A stretch of 64,000 nt of DNA, taken from NCBI GenBank assembly GCA_029263095.1, contig JAJCYA010000085.1, positions 1-64,000 on the forward strand, read 5' to 3'. The translations under genes were made by a program, and so were the position numbers. This document shows, piece after piece, positions 7,765 to 15,516 of the stretch; position 1 is the stretch's first letter, and each line of letters opens with the position of its first letter. A model generated the notes under the pieces. It did not search any database, had not been told where the DNA came from, and was given only the letters and a program-made list of their open reading frames with translations. The stretch comes from Acidimicrobiia bacterium (GTDB lineage: Bacteria > Actinomycetota > Acidimicrobiia > Spongiisociales > UBA11373).

Positions 7765-7888
7765 GACCCTTGACGAGAGAATGGCTTCACCGCGAGAACC
7801 TACCTGTGCTCCGCGACCCCTCGCGTAATCCGGTTCCTCGACCTGTTCGGTATGCCCACAAGACCCCGTGGTCCCTCTGAACGCTGTG

Positions 7889-8461
7889 TCAGCTCCTGGC
7901 CTCTTGGCGGGCCCGGTAGGCCCTGGCCTTCATGCGGTTGCCGCAGGATTGCATCGAACACCATTTGGCGGAGTGGTTCTTGGATCGGTCGTGGAACGCC
8001 CAGCGACATTCGTGGTTCCCGCAGATCTTGAGGCGTGACCAGGACTCGTCGATCATGGCCGTGTACGCAGCGACGATGATTTGCCCCAACGCCCGGTCAA
8101 TCCCTGTTGCATCGGGGTGGAGGTCCGCGGAGCCGTCGGGGGAGAAGGCGAGAGTGAGCCGTCCGTTCCGCCCGACCCCGTCGAGGACTGCCAGGCTCTC
8201 TGGGTCTATTCGGCCGTCGCTCCCTGCCGCTATCACGGTGCGGAGGGCTTCGCGGGCTTCGACGAGTCGAAGCCGCTCAGATTCTGCGAGCGGATCTTCG
8301 CCGATGAGTCCTCGGTCTTGCAGCCAGCCGCGGGCTTGCTCCACCGTCGCGAGGTGGTCGGTGCCCTCCTCGAGTTCCGCCGTGTTGACGAACGCCCTAA
8401 TCAGATCCACACCAGGGGTTGCGACCCGCTTGGTCTCCGACGATGGGTTGGTCACAGTCAC
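7889..8461 (-). CDS. CGNR zinc-finger transcriptional regulator (ABATE domain)
   Basis: This 190-aa protein combines an N-terminal ABATE ligand-binding region (residues about 15-135, including the segment DLIRAFVNTAEL) with a C-terminal CGNR zinc finger. Cysteines 147, 152, 168 and 173 lie in ICGNHECRWAFHDRS and WCSMQSCGNRMKARAYR. The GTG at 8461 with GAGAGGA upstream is the start. The gene begins 13 bases after the EamA transporter stop, so it is the last gene of a three-gene operon. The twin operator-like repeats in that operon's promoter suggest it regulates its own transporter operon; this is inference. Confidence 0.85.
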   Translation of the reverse strand: MTVTNPSSETKRVATPGVDLIRAFVNTAELEEGTDHLATVEQARGWLQDRGLIGEDPLAESERLRLVEAREALRTVIAAGSDGRIDPESLAVLDGVGRNGRLTLAFSPDGSADLHPDATGIDRALGQIIVAAYTAMIDESWSRLKICGNHECRWAFHDRSKNHSAKWCSMQSCGNRMKARAYRARQEARS

Positions 8462-8474
8462 CAGCGTAATCCTC

Positions 8475-9419
8475 TCATCGGTTATAGACCGGGTCCGGCT
8501 CGGCGGCGCGGCCGATTCGTAGCATCGATCGGAAGACCACTCGGGGGACCCTGCGCCCCGGCGAGGCCACGATGAGCGCCACCCCGGATAGCGCTCCGGC
8601 GGCGGCCAGCAGTGCGAATGGCGTCATGGTCTCTCCCAGAACCAGTGACCCAAGTCCGACGGCGACAACGGGGTTGACGAATGCGTAGGTGCCGACCAGG
8701 GGCGTAGGGGCGACTCGCAGTAGCCAGGAGTACAAGGAGAATGTGATGACCGTGCCCACGATGGCGAGGTACAGCACCGCGACCAGCGATCCGGCCGAAA
8801 CCGCAGATAGGTCGAAGCGGCCCGGCTCGCCGGTCGCCGCGCTGAGGGCCAGCAACGCCACTCCTCCGGCGAGCACTTGCATCGCAACAGATAGGGCCGG
8901 ATCGTCCGGTAGATCGGCGCGCCTCGAGTGGAGTGATCCGGCTGCCCAGGCCAGGGCACCTCCGACGGGGACGAGTGCAGCCCACAAGGAGAACTCTGCA
9001 GACGGGATGCCGACGATTCCCGCCACACCTGCGAAACCGACGATCATCCCTATCCAGGTCCTGAGAGCCAAACGGGCGTTCCAGAAGATCCGATCGAGAG
9101 CGACCATGAAGACTGGAATGATCGCGACGATCAGCGCCACCGTGCCGGTGGGGACGTACTGCTCGGCCCAGGCGACGCCGCCGTTGCCTGCCACGAAGAA
9201 GGCCGTTCCCAGCATCGCCGCAGTCCGCCATTGTCGGGCCGTGGGGAGCGGTGCATCGGGTCGACGCCAACGTGACCAGGCCAGCAGCAGAGCACCGGCT
9301 ATCAAGAAGCGGGCCGAGAGCATCAGGAATGGCGGGATGTCGTTGATGGCGACCTTGATCGCCAGGTAGGTGGAGCCCCAGGCGACGTAGACGACTGCCA
9401 GGGCCAGTCCGATCATCAT
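8475..9419 (-). CDS. EamA/DMT-family transporter
   Basis: This 314-aa protein has about ten transmembrane segments in two homologous EamA halves. The first half opens with AVVYVAWGSTYLAIKVAI, and the second contains YLAIVGTVITFSLYSWLLR and YAFVNPVVAVGLGSLVLGE. This is the drug/metabolite exporter fold, commonly used for efflux of metabolites or amino acids; the substrate cannot be read from the sequence. Its ATG overlaps the stop of the 58-aa basic protein upstream (ATGA), and the CGNR regulator follows after 13 bases. The three genes therefore form one operon driven from about 9650. Confidence 0.88.
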   Translation of the reverse strand: MMIGLALAVVYVAWGSTYLAIKVAINDIPPFLMLSARFLIAGALLLAWSRWRRPDAPLPTARQWRTAAMLGTAFFVAGNGGVAWAEQYVPTGTVALIVAIIPVFMVALDRIFWNARLALRTWIGMIVGFAGVAGIVGIPSAEFSLWAALVPVGGALAWAAGSLHSRRADLPDDPALSVAMQVLAGGVALLALSAATGEPGRFDLSAVSAGSLVAVLYLAIVGTVITFSLYSWLLRVAPTPLVGTYAFVNPVVAVGLGSLVLGETMTPFALLAAAGALSGVALIVASPGRRVPRVVFRSMLRIGRAAEPDPVYNR

Positions 9420-9592
9420 GCCGGGGACGCCTTCCGCCGGCGGATTGGGCGGCGGGTCCGAGCCTTGCCTGCTCTTCTGTTCCTGCGAGCAATCTGCGCT
9501 TCACGGCTCCGGCGATGTGTCTCCGTCTCACGCCTGAGGTCGCCGATGCGCTCCCGCGCCAGCAGTTCGGCGATGATCGGATGGTGGTTCAT
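9416..9592 (-). CDS. Small basic protein, 58 aa, translationally coupled to the EamA gene
   Basis: An ATG at 9592 with AAGAG just upstream opens a 58-codon frame starting MNHHPIIAELLARERIGDLR and ending RRKASPA. Its stop TGA overlaps the ATG of the transporter gene. The protein is 30% or more Arg/Lys with a predicted helix in the first half. It sits immediately behind a strong promoter (9629-9657), so it is the first gene of the operon. Small proteins of this style occur upstream of transporters in actinobacteria, possibly as coupling leaders, but I know no function. The overlap plus the promoter argue that it is translated. Confidence 0.65.
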   Translation of the reverse strand: MNHHPIIAELLARERIGDLRRETETHRRSREAQIARRNRRAGKARTRRPIRRRKASPA

Positions 9593-9628
9593 TGGCTCTT
9601 CCCTTTTCGCTCACCGTTACCACCGTAG

Positions 9629-9657
9629 AGGTTACACTGGTGATAATAACTTGTCAA
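9629..9657 (-). promoter_or_regulatory. Strong sigma-70-type promoter of the small protein-EamA-CGNR operon
   Basis: On the minus strand, TTGACA (9657-9652) is followed by a 17-base spacer and TAACCT (9634-9629). This lies about 37 bases upstream of the ATG at 9592. Both elements and the spacing are close to consensus. Confidence 0.75.
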
Positions 9658-9673
9658 CGGGGAACACTGGTGA
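9634..9673. promoter_or_regulatory. Tandem operator-like repeats spanning the EamA operon promoter
   Basis: The 10-mer ACACTGGTGA occurs at 9634-9643 and again at 9664-9673, in the same orientation and exactly 30 bases apart, or about three helical turns. The first copy abuts the -10 element and the second lies just upstream of the -35, so two bound dimers on one face of the DNA would block the promoter. The CGNR protein at the end of the operon is the natural candidate ligand. Confidence 0.6.
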
Positions 9674-9836
9674 CGACTAATACCAGGAGCTATCCAATAT
9701 CACCAATATGGAGTGGTAGCCGGTGCGGTGTGGCGCATAGCCTTGAAGGCCGCTCAACAGAGTGTGGGGTGCGGACCAGGGGACGTGGCGACCAGCGATG
9801 CACCATGCCCCGCTAGCTTGAGAACGTGATGGGTAG

Positions 9837-10451
9837 GTGATGATCAACAAGCGATTCGTTCTGTTCACTTTGTGCCTCACCTCGCTGCTTTGGGGTTGCA
9901 GCGGCGGTGACATGTCGCTGACCGAGTATGTCGACCGCGTCAACGCCATCAACGACCGAGCAATGGGGCAATACGAGGTGCTGATCGCAGGCCCGCGAGG
10001 GGGAGTGTTGGTCGCCGAAGGCTCGCAACTCGCTGACTTCACGCCGCAAGACCTGCAAGTGGCCCTCGAACGAATGGCAGAGGTCCAAGCCGAAGCGCTC
10101 GAGAGCGCCGCAACCATCGAGCCTCCCGAACAGATCGCCGAGTATCACTCTCTCTTCTTCGTAAGACTCCCGATCGAGGCACTGGCTGCCCGCGCGGGCA
10201 CCACGGCAGGTTGGGAGGAGCTATCCGACAGCGCCGAGATGGCCGCCTACCGAGCAGCATTGGTAGCGGACCAGCAGGTGTGTTTCGACTTCCAGGCTGC
10301 TCTCGATGCCACCGCAGAGCGTGGGATCTTTGCGGACACGCCGTGGATTCCGGGTGAGTTGAAGGAGATAGTGGAGGTCGCTCTCGGATGTGCCGCCTAT
10401 CCCGAGCATCCGGAGGACCTCTATCGCCCGCCACCGGCCGCCACCGACTAG
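9837..10451 (+). CDS. Lipoprotein of unknown function
   Basis: The 204-aa product has a lipoprotein signal: MMINKRFVLFTLCLTSLLWGC with the lipobox cysteine at residue 21, followed by SGGD. The mature part is largely helical and acidic, with YVDRVNAINDRAMGQYEVLI near residue 30 and a second helix pair around residues 75-125 (LERMAEVQAEALESA). No enzymatic motif is visible; it resembles the many small actinobacterial surface lipoproteins of unknown role. Translation may start at the GTG (9837) or the adjoining ATG (9840). It is separated from the preceding divergent operon by about 245 bases containing that operon's promoter. Confidence 0.7.
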   Translation: MMINKRFVLFTLCLTSLLWGCSGGDMSLTEYVDRVNAINDRAMGQYEVLIAGPRGGVLVAEGSQLADFTPQDLQVALERMAEVQAEALESAATIEPPEQIAEYHSLFFVRLPIEALAARAGTTAGWEELSDSAEMAAYRAALVADQQVCFDFQAALDATAERGIFADTPWIPGELKEIVEVALGCAAYPEHPEDLYRPPPAATD

Positions 10452-10467
10452 CACCGGCGTGTCTTGG

Positions 10468-10695
10468 CTAGGACGTGCGGCGGAGTCGCTTCTTCAATAG
10501 GGCGATGAGAGCGAGGCCGATTACTACGGCGGCGAGCATCTTCAAGCAGGCTGCCCGGTGTCCCCCAATGCCACATTTGCAGTTTCGGCACGGGCAGACG
10601 GTTCCGGACTCATCACCGCCGCAGCCGCAGTTTGCGCATGAACAGGCGGCCTCTTGGTCCTCGTGGCCGCACTCCCGACAAGAGTCATGAGCCAT
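10468..10695 (-). CDS. Cys-rich, metallothionein-like peptide with C-terminal membrane anchor
   Basis: This 75-aa protein has eleven cysteines (6, 9, 18, 20, 23, 25, 34, 36, 39, 41, 50). They include two copies of CxCxxCxC (CSCANCGC at 18-25 and CPCRNCKC at 34-41), an initial CxxC, and three histidines. A hydrophobic helix at 53-67 followed by KKRLRRTS suggests one membrane span with the Cys-rich part on the other side. The repeats look like metal-thiolate cluster motifs. Position next to arsM-arsR suggests metal or metalloid binding, but no known family is certain. It converges on the lipoprotein gene to its left. Confidence 0.7.
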   Translation of the reverse strand: MAHDSCRECGHEDQEAACSCANCGCGGDESGTVCPCRNCKCGIGGHRAACLKMLAAVVIGLALIALLKKRLRRTS

Positions 10696-10821
10696 GCTGC
10701 GAATACTACCGAAGAGGGAGCGGCCATCGAGCGGGGGTCCCGCCCTCGGGCAAGGTCGGCCGAATCGGGCGGCTCTGCCTGCCCCCCAACAGTTCTCTAC
10801 CGGGGGCAGGCGGGATGGCGG

Positions 10822-11529
10822 CTACGGCCGGGTGGCTCGTACCGCGACGCTGAAGACCGGTCCCGGTCCATCCTGCTTCAGGACGTCTGCATCGATCAGA
10901 CCGGCCGCTCGAATACTGTCCAAGTACTCAGTCAGCGGAATAGCTCCGCCAACGCATGACGCCCAGGCCTCTGGGTCGTCCTTCATCGAGTCGGGGAGCG
11001 GACCATCGGTCACCATGTCGGAGACCATCATCCTCCCGCCCGGCCGCAGCACTCGGAACACCTCGGCGAAGACGGCTGCCTTGTCGGGGGCGAGGTTGAT
11101 CACACAGTTGGAGATCACCAGGTCCGCCGTCGCGTCTTCCACGGGCAGGTCCTCGATGAGTCCCTGCCGGAACTCGACGTTCTCAATGCCTAGCCGAGCC
11201 GTGTTGGCCTCGGCCCTTGCGAGCATCTCCGGGGTCATGTCGACACCGATCACCCGGCCGGTGTCACCGGCCTTGCGGGCCGCCAGGAACACGTCGATCC
11301 CGCCGCCGGAACCGAGGTCGAGAACGGTGTCTCCTTCAGATATTTCGGCGAGCGCTACTGGGTTGCCACAGCCAAGGCCCATAACGGCCTCATCGGGAAG
11401 ACCGGCGAGCTCGGTAGCGTCGTAGCCGAGTTGTGTTGGTGAGGGTCCGCAGCACGACGTGTCGCCGAGGGCGATCTCGGCATATGACGTGCGGACTTCG
11501 GAGCGGACTTCTTCGTTGGTCTTGGTCAT
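10822..11529 (-). CDS. arsM: Arsenite S-adenosylmethionine methyltransferase
   Basis: This 235-aa protein has an N-terminal vicinal cysteine pair (SCCGPS, residues 25-30), conserved Cys54 in GLGCGNPVAL, and a SAM-binding glycine loop DLGSGGGIDV at 71-80. Cys142 (ISNCVINLAPDK) and Cys192 (ASCVGG) complete the cysteine set that binds As(III) in ArsM enzymes. It methylates arsenite with SAM in the cytoplasm. The start is the ATG at 11529, which has a GAAAGGA ribosome site; an upstream in-frame start at 11547 overlaps arsR and is less likely. It follows arsR by 11 bases and shares its promoter. Confidence 0.93.
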   Translation of the reverse strand: MTKTNEEVRSEVRTSYAEIALGDTSCCGPSPTQLGYDATELAGLPDEAVMGLGCGNPVALAEISEGDTVLDLGSGGGIDVFLAARKAGDTGRVIGVDMTPEMLARAEANTARLGIENVEFRQGLIEDLPVEDATADLVISNCVINLAPDKAAVFAEVFRVLRPGGRMMVSDMVTDGPLPDSMKDDPEAWASCVGGAIPLTEYLDSIRAAGLIDADVLKQDGPGPVFSVAVRATRP

Positions 11530-11540
11530 GGGGATTCCTT

Positions 11541-11840
11541 TCAGCAACAGGCTGAGAGCAGGCGGACAATGTCGGTGGCCATCTCAGGGGCCACCGAGTA
11601 ATAGACGTAACGTTCCTGGCGCCGGCTCGTTATGAGTCCGGCGCGGCGGAGCACATCGAGGTGGCGGGACAATGTTGGGCCCGGGACGTCCAGCGCCTCG
11701 GCGATCTCACCGGCTGCGAGTTCGCTTCCTGCTCCAGCCAGGAGAAAGAAGACATTGAGCCGTGTCAGGTGGGCGAGAGCCTTGAAGGCTTCGGCGTGTC
11801 GGTCGGTTGCCACCAGCGGATGCGTCAGTTTCATCTGCAT
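11541..11840 (-). CDS. arsR: ArsR-family arsenic-responsive repressor
   Basis: This 99-aa winged helix-turn-helix protein contains AFKALAHLTRLNVFFLL, the recognition region VPGPTLSRHLDVLRRAGLI, and the wing RRQERYVYYSV. It ends in a vicinal Cys-Cys, a plausible As(III) sensor pair at the C-terminus. Starts at TTG 11849 and ATG 11840 are both in frame. The TTG lies inside the -10 element, so the ATG at 11840 is the only start compatible with the promoter, and the message is probably leaderless. The operator overlaps the promoter, so it should repress arsR-arsM until arsenite binds. Confidence 0.88.
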   Translation of the reverse strand: MQMKLTHPLVATDRHAEAFKALAHLTRLNVFFLLAGAGSELAAGEIAEALDVPGPTLSRHLDVLRRAGLITSRRQERYVYYSVAPEMATDIVRLLSACC

Positions 11841-11862
11841 ATTTCGCAATATATCGAAATAT
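11839..11862. promoter_or_regulatory. ArsR operator, perfect 8-8-8 inverted repeat
   Basis: ATATTTCG (11839-11846) and CGAAATAT (11855-11862) are exact reverse complements around an 8-base AT-rich centre. The site covers the -10 element and the start codon of arsR, so binding would block initiation directly. The AT-rich dyad is of the type bound by ArsR/SmtB repressors. Confidence 0.75.
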
Positions 11863-11875
11863 CGATGATTGTCAA
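11848..11875 (-). promoter_or_regulatory. arsR-arsM promoter, leaderless
   Basis: On the minus strand, TTGACA (11875-11870), a 16-base spacer and TATATT (11853-11848) precede the ATG at 11840 by seven bases. Transcription should begin at or next to the A of the start codon. Confidence 0.7.
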
Positions 11876-12000
11876 TACCTTGGGAGGGAGATTCCGGTAC
11901 CGAACTGCCTCACGCCCCGGCGAGGCGATGGGTCTTTGGCCCCTGTCGGAGCGGCAGGGTCGTGGCCAACTTCCCTAGGACAAGGGCTGTGTGTGACCGG

Positions 12001-12222
12001 CTAGGCGGCTATCGGCAGGATGGAAGTGACATCGCACAGTGCGATGGAATCAGTCCCGGCGCCGTGGCGAATCAGGATCGATCGGTCGCCGTGTGGCGCC
12101 TCGATGCCCAGGTACTCGCCGACCACGGTGCGACCCCGGGTCATAGCCCGGTAGATCTCGCCGCGTCGTAGGTGATTGAGGTTTGGTGTTGCGTGTTCAT
12201 ACGCAATACGTGGTGCCTTCAT
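12001..12222 (-). CDS. Small conserved-looking protein of unknown function
   Basis: This 73-aa protein begins MKAPRIAYEHATPN, with GAAAGGAG seven bases upstream. A compact strand-rich core follows: RRGEIYRAMTRGRTVVGEYLGIEAPHG, then SILIRHGAGTDSIALCDV. The alternation suggests a small beta-barrel such as an SH3-like fold, but I do not recognise it. It lies 78 bases beyond the DEAD-box helicase stop in the same direction and could share its transcript, which would fit an RNA-related role. That is inference from position only. Confidence 0.6.
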   Translation of the reverse strand: MKAPRIAYEHATPNLNHLRRGEIYRAMTRGRTVVGEYLGIEAPHGDRSILIRHGAGTDSIALCDVTSILPIAA

Positions 12223-12300
12223 CGGCACTCCTTTCAAATGGGCCTGCTGGCCCGACAGTGGTGAGGTGAGAGGTGAGGTTGGGGGGAGAGAACAGTCGCG

Positions 12301-13779
12301 TCAGCGCCTCGGCCGGGCGGCGCGAACGATGAGATCTCTGCCTTCCAGCTTGGAGCCGTTGAGGGCATCGATAGCCGTTCGGGCGGCAGCGGCGGACATA
12401 TCCACGAATCCGAAGCCCTTGGATCGCCCGGTCCTGCGGTCCGTGATGATCGTGGTCTTGTGGACTTCCCCGTGGCGTCCAAACAGGGTGCGGATGTCTT
12501 CTTCGGTGGTTCCCCAAGGCAGGTTTGACACGAAAACGCTCTGCTCGTCTCTGGTCGCAGGCCGTGGCGTTCGCTCGGAACGTGCTCCCGGCCGGGTAGA
12601 CGACCCCTTTCGTCCCGTCGTGACCGATCCACGCTCCGAGATTCGATGGCCGCCGTCGTCGAGTGCGTCGAGTCGAGGCTCCTCGATCGGTGCCCGCAGA
12701 TCGAGATCCTGCTGTATGCGGCGAATGGCTCGCTTCTGATCTCCGGTCACGAGGCTGACGACTGTTCCGGCGGCGCCGGCGCGAGCGGTGCGTCCCGATC
12801 GATGCAGGTAGTCCTTGTGATCGGCAGGGGGATCGAAGTGGATCACCGACGCCACAGCATCGACGTGGATTCCTCGTGCGGCAACGTCGGTCGCGACGAG
12901 TGCTTGGGCCCTGCCGGACGAGAACGCCTGGAGAGCCTTGTTCCGCTGGTTCTGGTTGCGTCCGCCGTGCATGGCAACAGCTCCGATTCCCAGCTTGGAG
13001 AGCTGCTTGGCGAGGCGGTCGGCTCCGTGGCGGGTACGGGTGAACACGATGGTGCGACCAGTCGCGCCGACTACGTCTGCTGCATGCCGGACGCGGTCAT
13101 GGTGCTGCACCAACCAGAAGTGGTGTAGGGCGTTGATCGCCTCGGCTTCCACCGTTCCCGCTTCGTGTCGGACGGGGTCACGCTGGTAGTCGCGACTCAG
13201 AACGGCTACCGCTCCATCGAGCGTGGCCGAGAACAACAGCGTCTGCCGACGTCGTGCGGTGCCGTCGAGGATTCGTCGCACGGCGGGGAGAAACCCCATG
13301 TCTGCCATCCGGTCTGCCTCGTCGATTACGACGATATCGGCCTGCCCCAGATTGACGGATCCTTGCGCGATGAGGTCCTCGAGCCGTCCCGGGGTGGCCA
13401 CCAAGACATCGACGCCCTTGCGCAGGGCTCCCTTCTGGGGGCCGTAACCCACGCCGCCGTAGATGGCGAACACATGTCGGCCGACAGCTCTGGCGAGCGG
13501 AGCCAGTTCCTTCTTGATCTGCTCTGCGAGTTCCCGCGTGGGGGCCAGGATCAGAGCTCGGGGTCGATTCTTGCTCCCTTTCTCGACTCTGGTGAGAAGG
13601 GGAAGCCCAAAAGCGAGGGTCTTGCCGGACCCGGTAGGGGCTTTGCCGGATACGTCCTTGCCGGCGAGCCCGTCGGGGATCGTGGCGGCTTGGACTGGAA
13701 AGGGCTCGACGATGTCGCTCTTGGCGAGCGTACGAACGAGCGTGTCGGGTAGCCCGAGTTGGGCGAACGTGGTCGTCAT
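12301..13779 (-). CDS. DEAD-box RNA helicase with a C-terminal RRM domain
   Basis: This 492-aa protein has all core motifs: the Q-motif region FAQLGLPDTL, Walker A APTGSGKT at 47-54, PTRELA, TPGRLEDLI, DEAD at 153-156, SATLDG, FTRTRHGADRLA, ATDVAARGIH and HRSGRTARAG. A basic linker (about 365-412) leads to a canonical RRM at 415-492 with RNP2 VFVSNL and RNP1 KGFGFVDM. Bacterial DEAD proteins usually end in a degenerate DbpA-type RRM or basic tail; a full RRM with both RNP motifs is unusual. It probably remodels structured RNA during cold stress or ribosome assembly. The 73-aa gene follows downstream. Confidence 0.9.
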   Translation of the reverse strand: MTTTFAQLGLPDTLVRTLAKSDIVEPFPVQAATIPDGLAGKDVSGKAPTGSGKTLAFGLPLLTRVEKGSKNRPRALILAPTRELAEQIKKELAPLARAVGRHVFAIYGGVGYGPQKGALRKGVDVLVATPGRLEDLIAQGSVNLGQADIVVIDEADRMADMGFLPAVRRILDGTARRRQTLLFSATLDGAVAVLSRDYQRDPVRHEAGTVEAEAINALHHFWLVQHHDRVRHAADVVGATGRTIVFTRTRHGADRLAKQLSKLGIGAVAMHGGRNQNQRNKALQAFSSGRAQALVATDVAARGIHVDAVASVIHFDPPADHKDYLHRSGRTARAGAAGTVVSLVTGDQKRAIRRIQQDLDLRAPIEEPRLDALDDGGHRISERGSVTTGRKGSSTRPGARSERTPRPATRDEQSVFVSNLPWGTTEEDIRTLFGRHGEVHKTTIITDRRTGRSKGFGFVDMSAAAARTAIDALNGSKLEGRDLIVRAARPRR

Positions 13780-14035
13780 GATGACTCCTGGTCCCGGTTG
13801 GGGGAGGTAGGGGGATTTGCCGATCTCTGGCTCGACCGCGCGGCGCTAATCACCTACGAGAATCGAGAGTCGGCCGAAGAGGCAGTCCAACCGGGTGAGA
13901 AATTGACCGTGAAATCACCGGGGAAGCGACAGTGCGCTGGCCTCCACCCGGCGAGCCGGATGGGACGATAGCAGAGGTACGGGGACTAGCAAGGCGCGCG
14001 GAGGCGACTTCTGCGCGGAGTACTCTCGCATCTTC

Positions 14036-14899
14036 ATGGATTCCTTCGTTGCAGTGACCGGACTCGGTATCGGCCTGATCATCAGCTCATTGCTGCTTGG
14101 GCTGCGCCACGGGGTCGACTGGGATCACATAGCCGCCATCACCGATATCTCGGCCACCCAAGATTCGGCGCGGCGGGGGTTCCTGCTCGGGGTCGTCTAC
14201 GCCTTGGGGCACGGGTTGGTCGTGCTCGTCATCGGCATCGTCGTGATCGTCGCCGGGCGCAGTCTTCCTGATTCGATCGATGCACTGTTTGGCCGCATCG
14301 TCGGTTGGACGCTCATCCTGCTCGGGGTGTACCTCCTCTACAGCCTGGTGGTCAATCGCGATGGGTTTCGGATGCAGAGCCGCTGGATGCTCATAATCGG
14401 GACGGGTCGCAGACTGATTGCCTGGTTCCGGCGCTCCGACGGCGTCGAGCACGAGCATGAGCATGCTGCTTTTGACGTTCACCACAGCGATAGTGATGAC
14501 GGCGGCCAATCCGACATCAGTGTTGCCCCGGTGCACTCGCACCGCCATACCCACGGACCTGATGCCGGGTTTGGCGAATACGGCAATTCGGTGTCATTTG
14601 GAGTGGGGATGCTCCACGGAATCGGCGCTGAGACCCCGACGCAGGTGGTGACCTTCCTGGCCGCCAGTCGGGCCGGCGGCATCTCTGCCGGAGTCACCGT
14701 TCTGGTCGTCTTCCTCGTGGGGCTGTTCATCGCCAATGGGATCATCTCCTGGCTGTTCTCATACGGGTTTCGAGCTACAGGTCGACGCCAAGGCGTCCAG
14801 ATGGCCCTGGGAGCCTTTACCGCAGTGGCGAGCCTGGTGGTGGGGACGCTCTTCGCACTCGGCCGCGACGCAGTTCTGCCCGCGTTCTTCGCCGGTTGA
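14036..14899 (+). CDS. Nickel/cobalt permease of the NiCoT/NicO superfamily
   Basis: This 287-aa polytopic membrane protein carries the metal-selective signature LGLRHGVDWDHIAAITD near residues 22-38, matching the HxxxDH motif of NiCoT permeases. The second helix motif lies at VYALGHGLVVLVI. A cytoplasmic loop (about 137-180) is His/Asp-rich (VEHEHEHAAF, VHHSDSDD, HSHRHTH), suggesting metal storage or sensing. A later helix contains LHGIGAETPTQ, another family motif. It imports Ni2+ or Co2+; Co would serve the B12-dependent mutase at 42 kb, which is inference. A TACTCT element nine bases before the ATG suggests an almost leaderless message. Confidence 0.88.
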   Translation: MDSFVAVTGLGIGLIISSLLLGLRHGVDWDHIAAITDISATQDSARRGFLLGVVYALGHGLVVLVIGIVVIVAGRSLPDSIDALFGRIVGWTLILLGVYLLYSLVVNRDGFRMQSRWMLIIGTGRRLIAWFRRSDGVEHEHEHAAFDVHHSDSDDGGQSDISVAPVHSHRHTHGPDAGFGEYGNSVSFGVGMLHGIGAETPTQVVTFLAASRAGGISAGVTVLVVFLVGLFIANGIISWLFSYGFRATGRRQGVQMALGAFTAVASLVVGTLFALGRDAVLPAFFAG

Positions 14900-15023
14900 G
14901 GTTGACCGGGGTTCGGTGGCCCCCGGCCTGAGCGACCCGGCGTCGGTTTCTTATCCCCAACTTCACGCATTCCGAACATGGATGGTCGACGGTGCTGTTG
15001 ATACCGACCAATGGAGGCACCAC

Positions 15024-15500
15024 ATGCGTACTCGGATCACTGTTCTGGCGGCCATCGTCGCCTCGGCTCTCATGGTGACATCTGTAGCCGTCGCCGACGA
15101 CGGCGATGTCGTCATCGAGGGCACCGGCAAGCTCGTCGCCGCCGGAATCGGCAACGTCGAGATCGAGGGCCAAGGTCAGGTCCAGCTCAAGATGAGCGGA
15201 GACGTCACTATCACCGACCATGCTGGCGACGCCGACATCGTCATCCGGTCGGCCGGCGACGACAACGGAGCCGAGTCGGACTCCGAATCAACAACCATCA
15301 CGCTCACCGGCTTCACCGGTGTGGTCACGATTGAGGGCTCGGATTTCTCGGTCTCGGCCTCGGGCAAGTTCCGCCGCCTGGCGGCCAGGGGCACCGGCAC
15401 CGTGTTCTTGCAGGGCAGGGGTTGGTACCGCACCTCGGGCGGCCAGCACGGAGCTTGGACCTCAGACGGGGTTCGGTTGAGCATCGCACCGAACGGCTAG
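15024..15500 (+). CDS. Secreted strand-rich protein of unknown function
   Basis: From the ATG at 15024 (ribosome site TGGAGG) the 158-aa product has a cleavable signal peptide, MRTRITVLAAIVASALMVTS with a probable cut after VAVA. The mature protein is almost entirely short Gly/Val/Ile/Thr strands: VVIEGTGKLVAAGIG, VEIEGQGQVQLKMSG, TITLTGFTGVVTIEG. This looks like a parallel beta-helix or beta-roll with a period of about 20 residues. No catalytic residues stand out. A strong terminator follows 16 bases after the stop. Role unknown; adhesion or a cell-surface layer is possible. Confidence 0.7.
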   Translation: MRTRITVLAAIVASALMVTSVAVADDGDVVIEGTGKLVAAGIGNVEIEGQGQVQLKMSGDVTITDHAGDADIVIRSAGDDNGAESDSESTTITLTGFTGVVTIEGSDFSVSASGKFRRLAARGTGTVFLQGRGWYRTSGGQHGAWTSDGVRLSIAPNG

Positions 15501-15516
15501 TCGAACCGCTCTCTCC

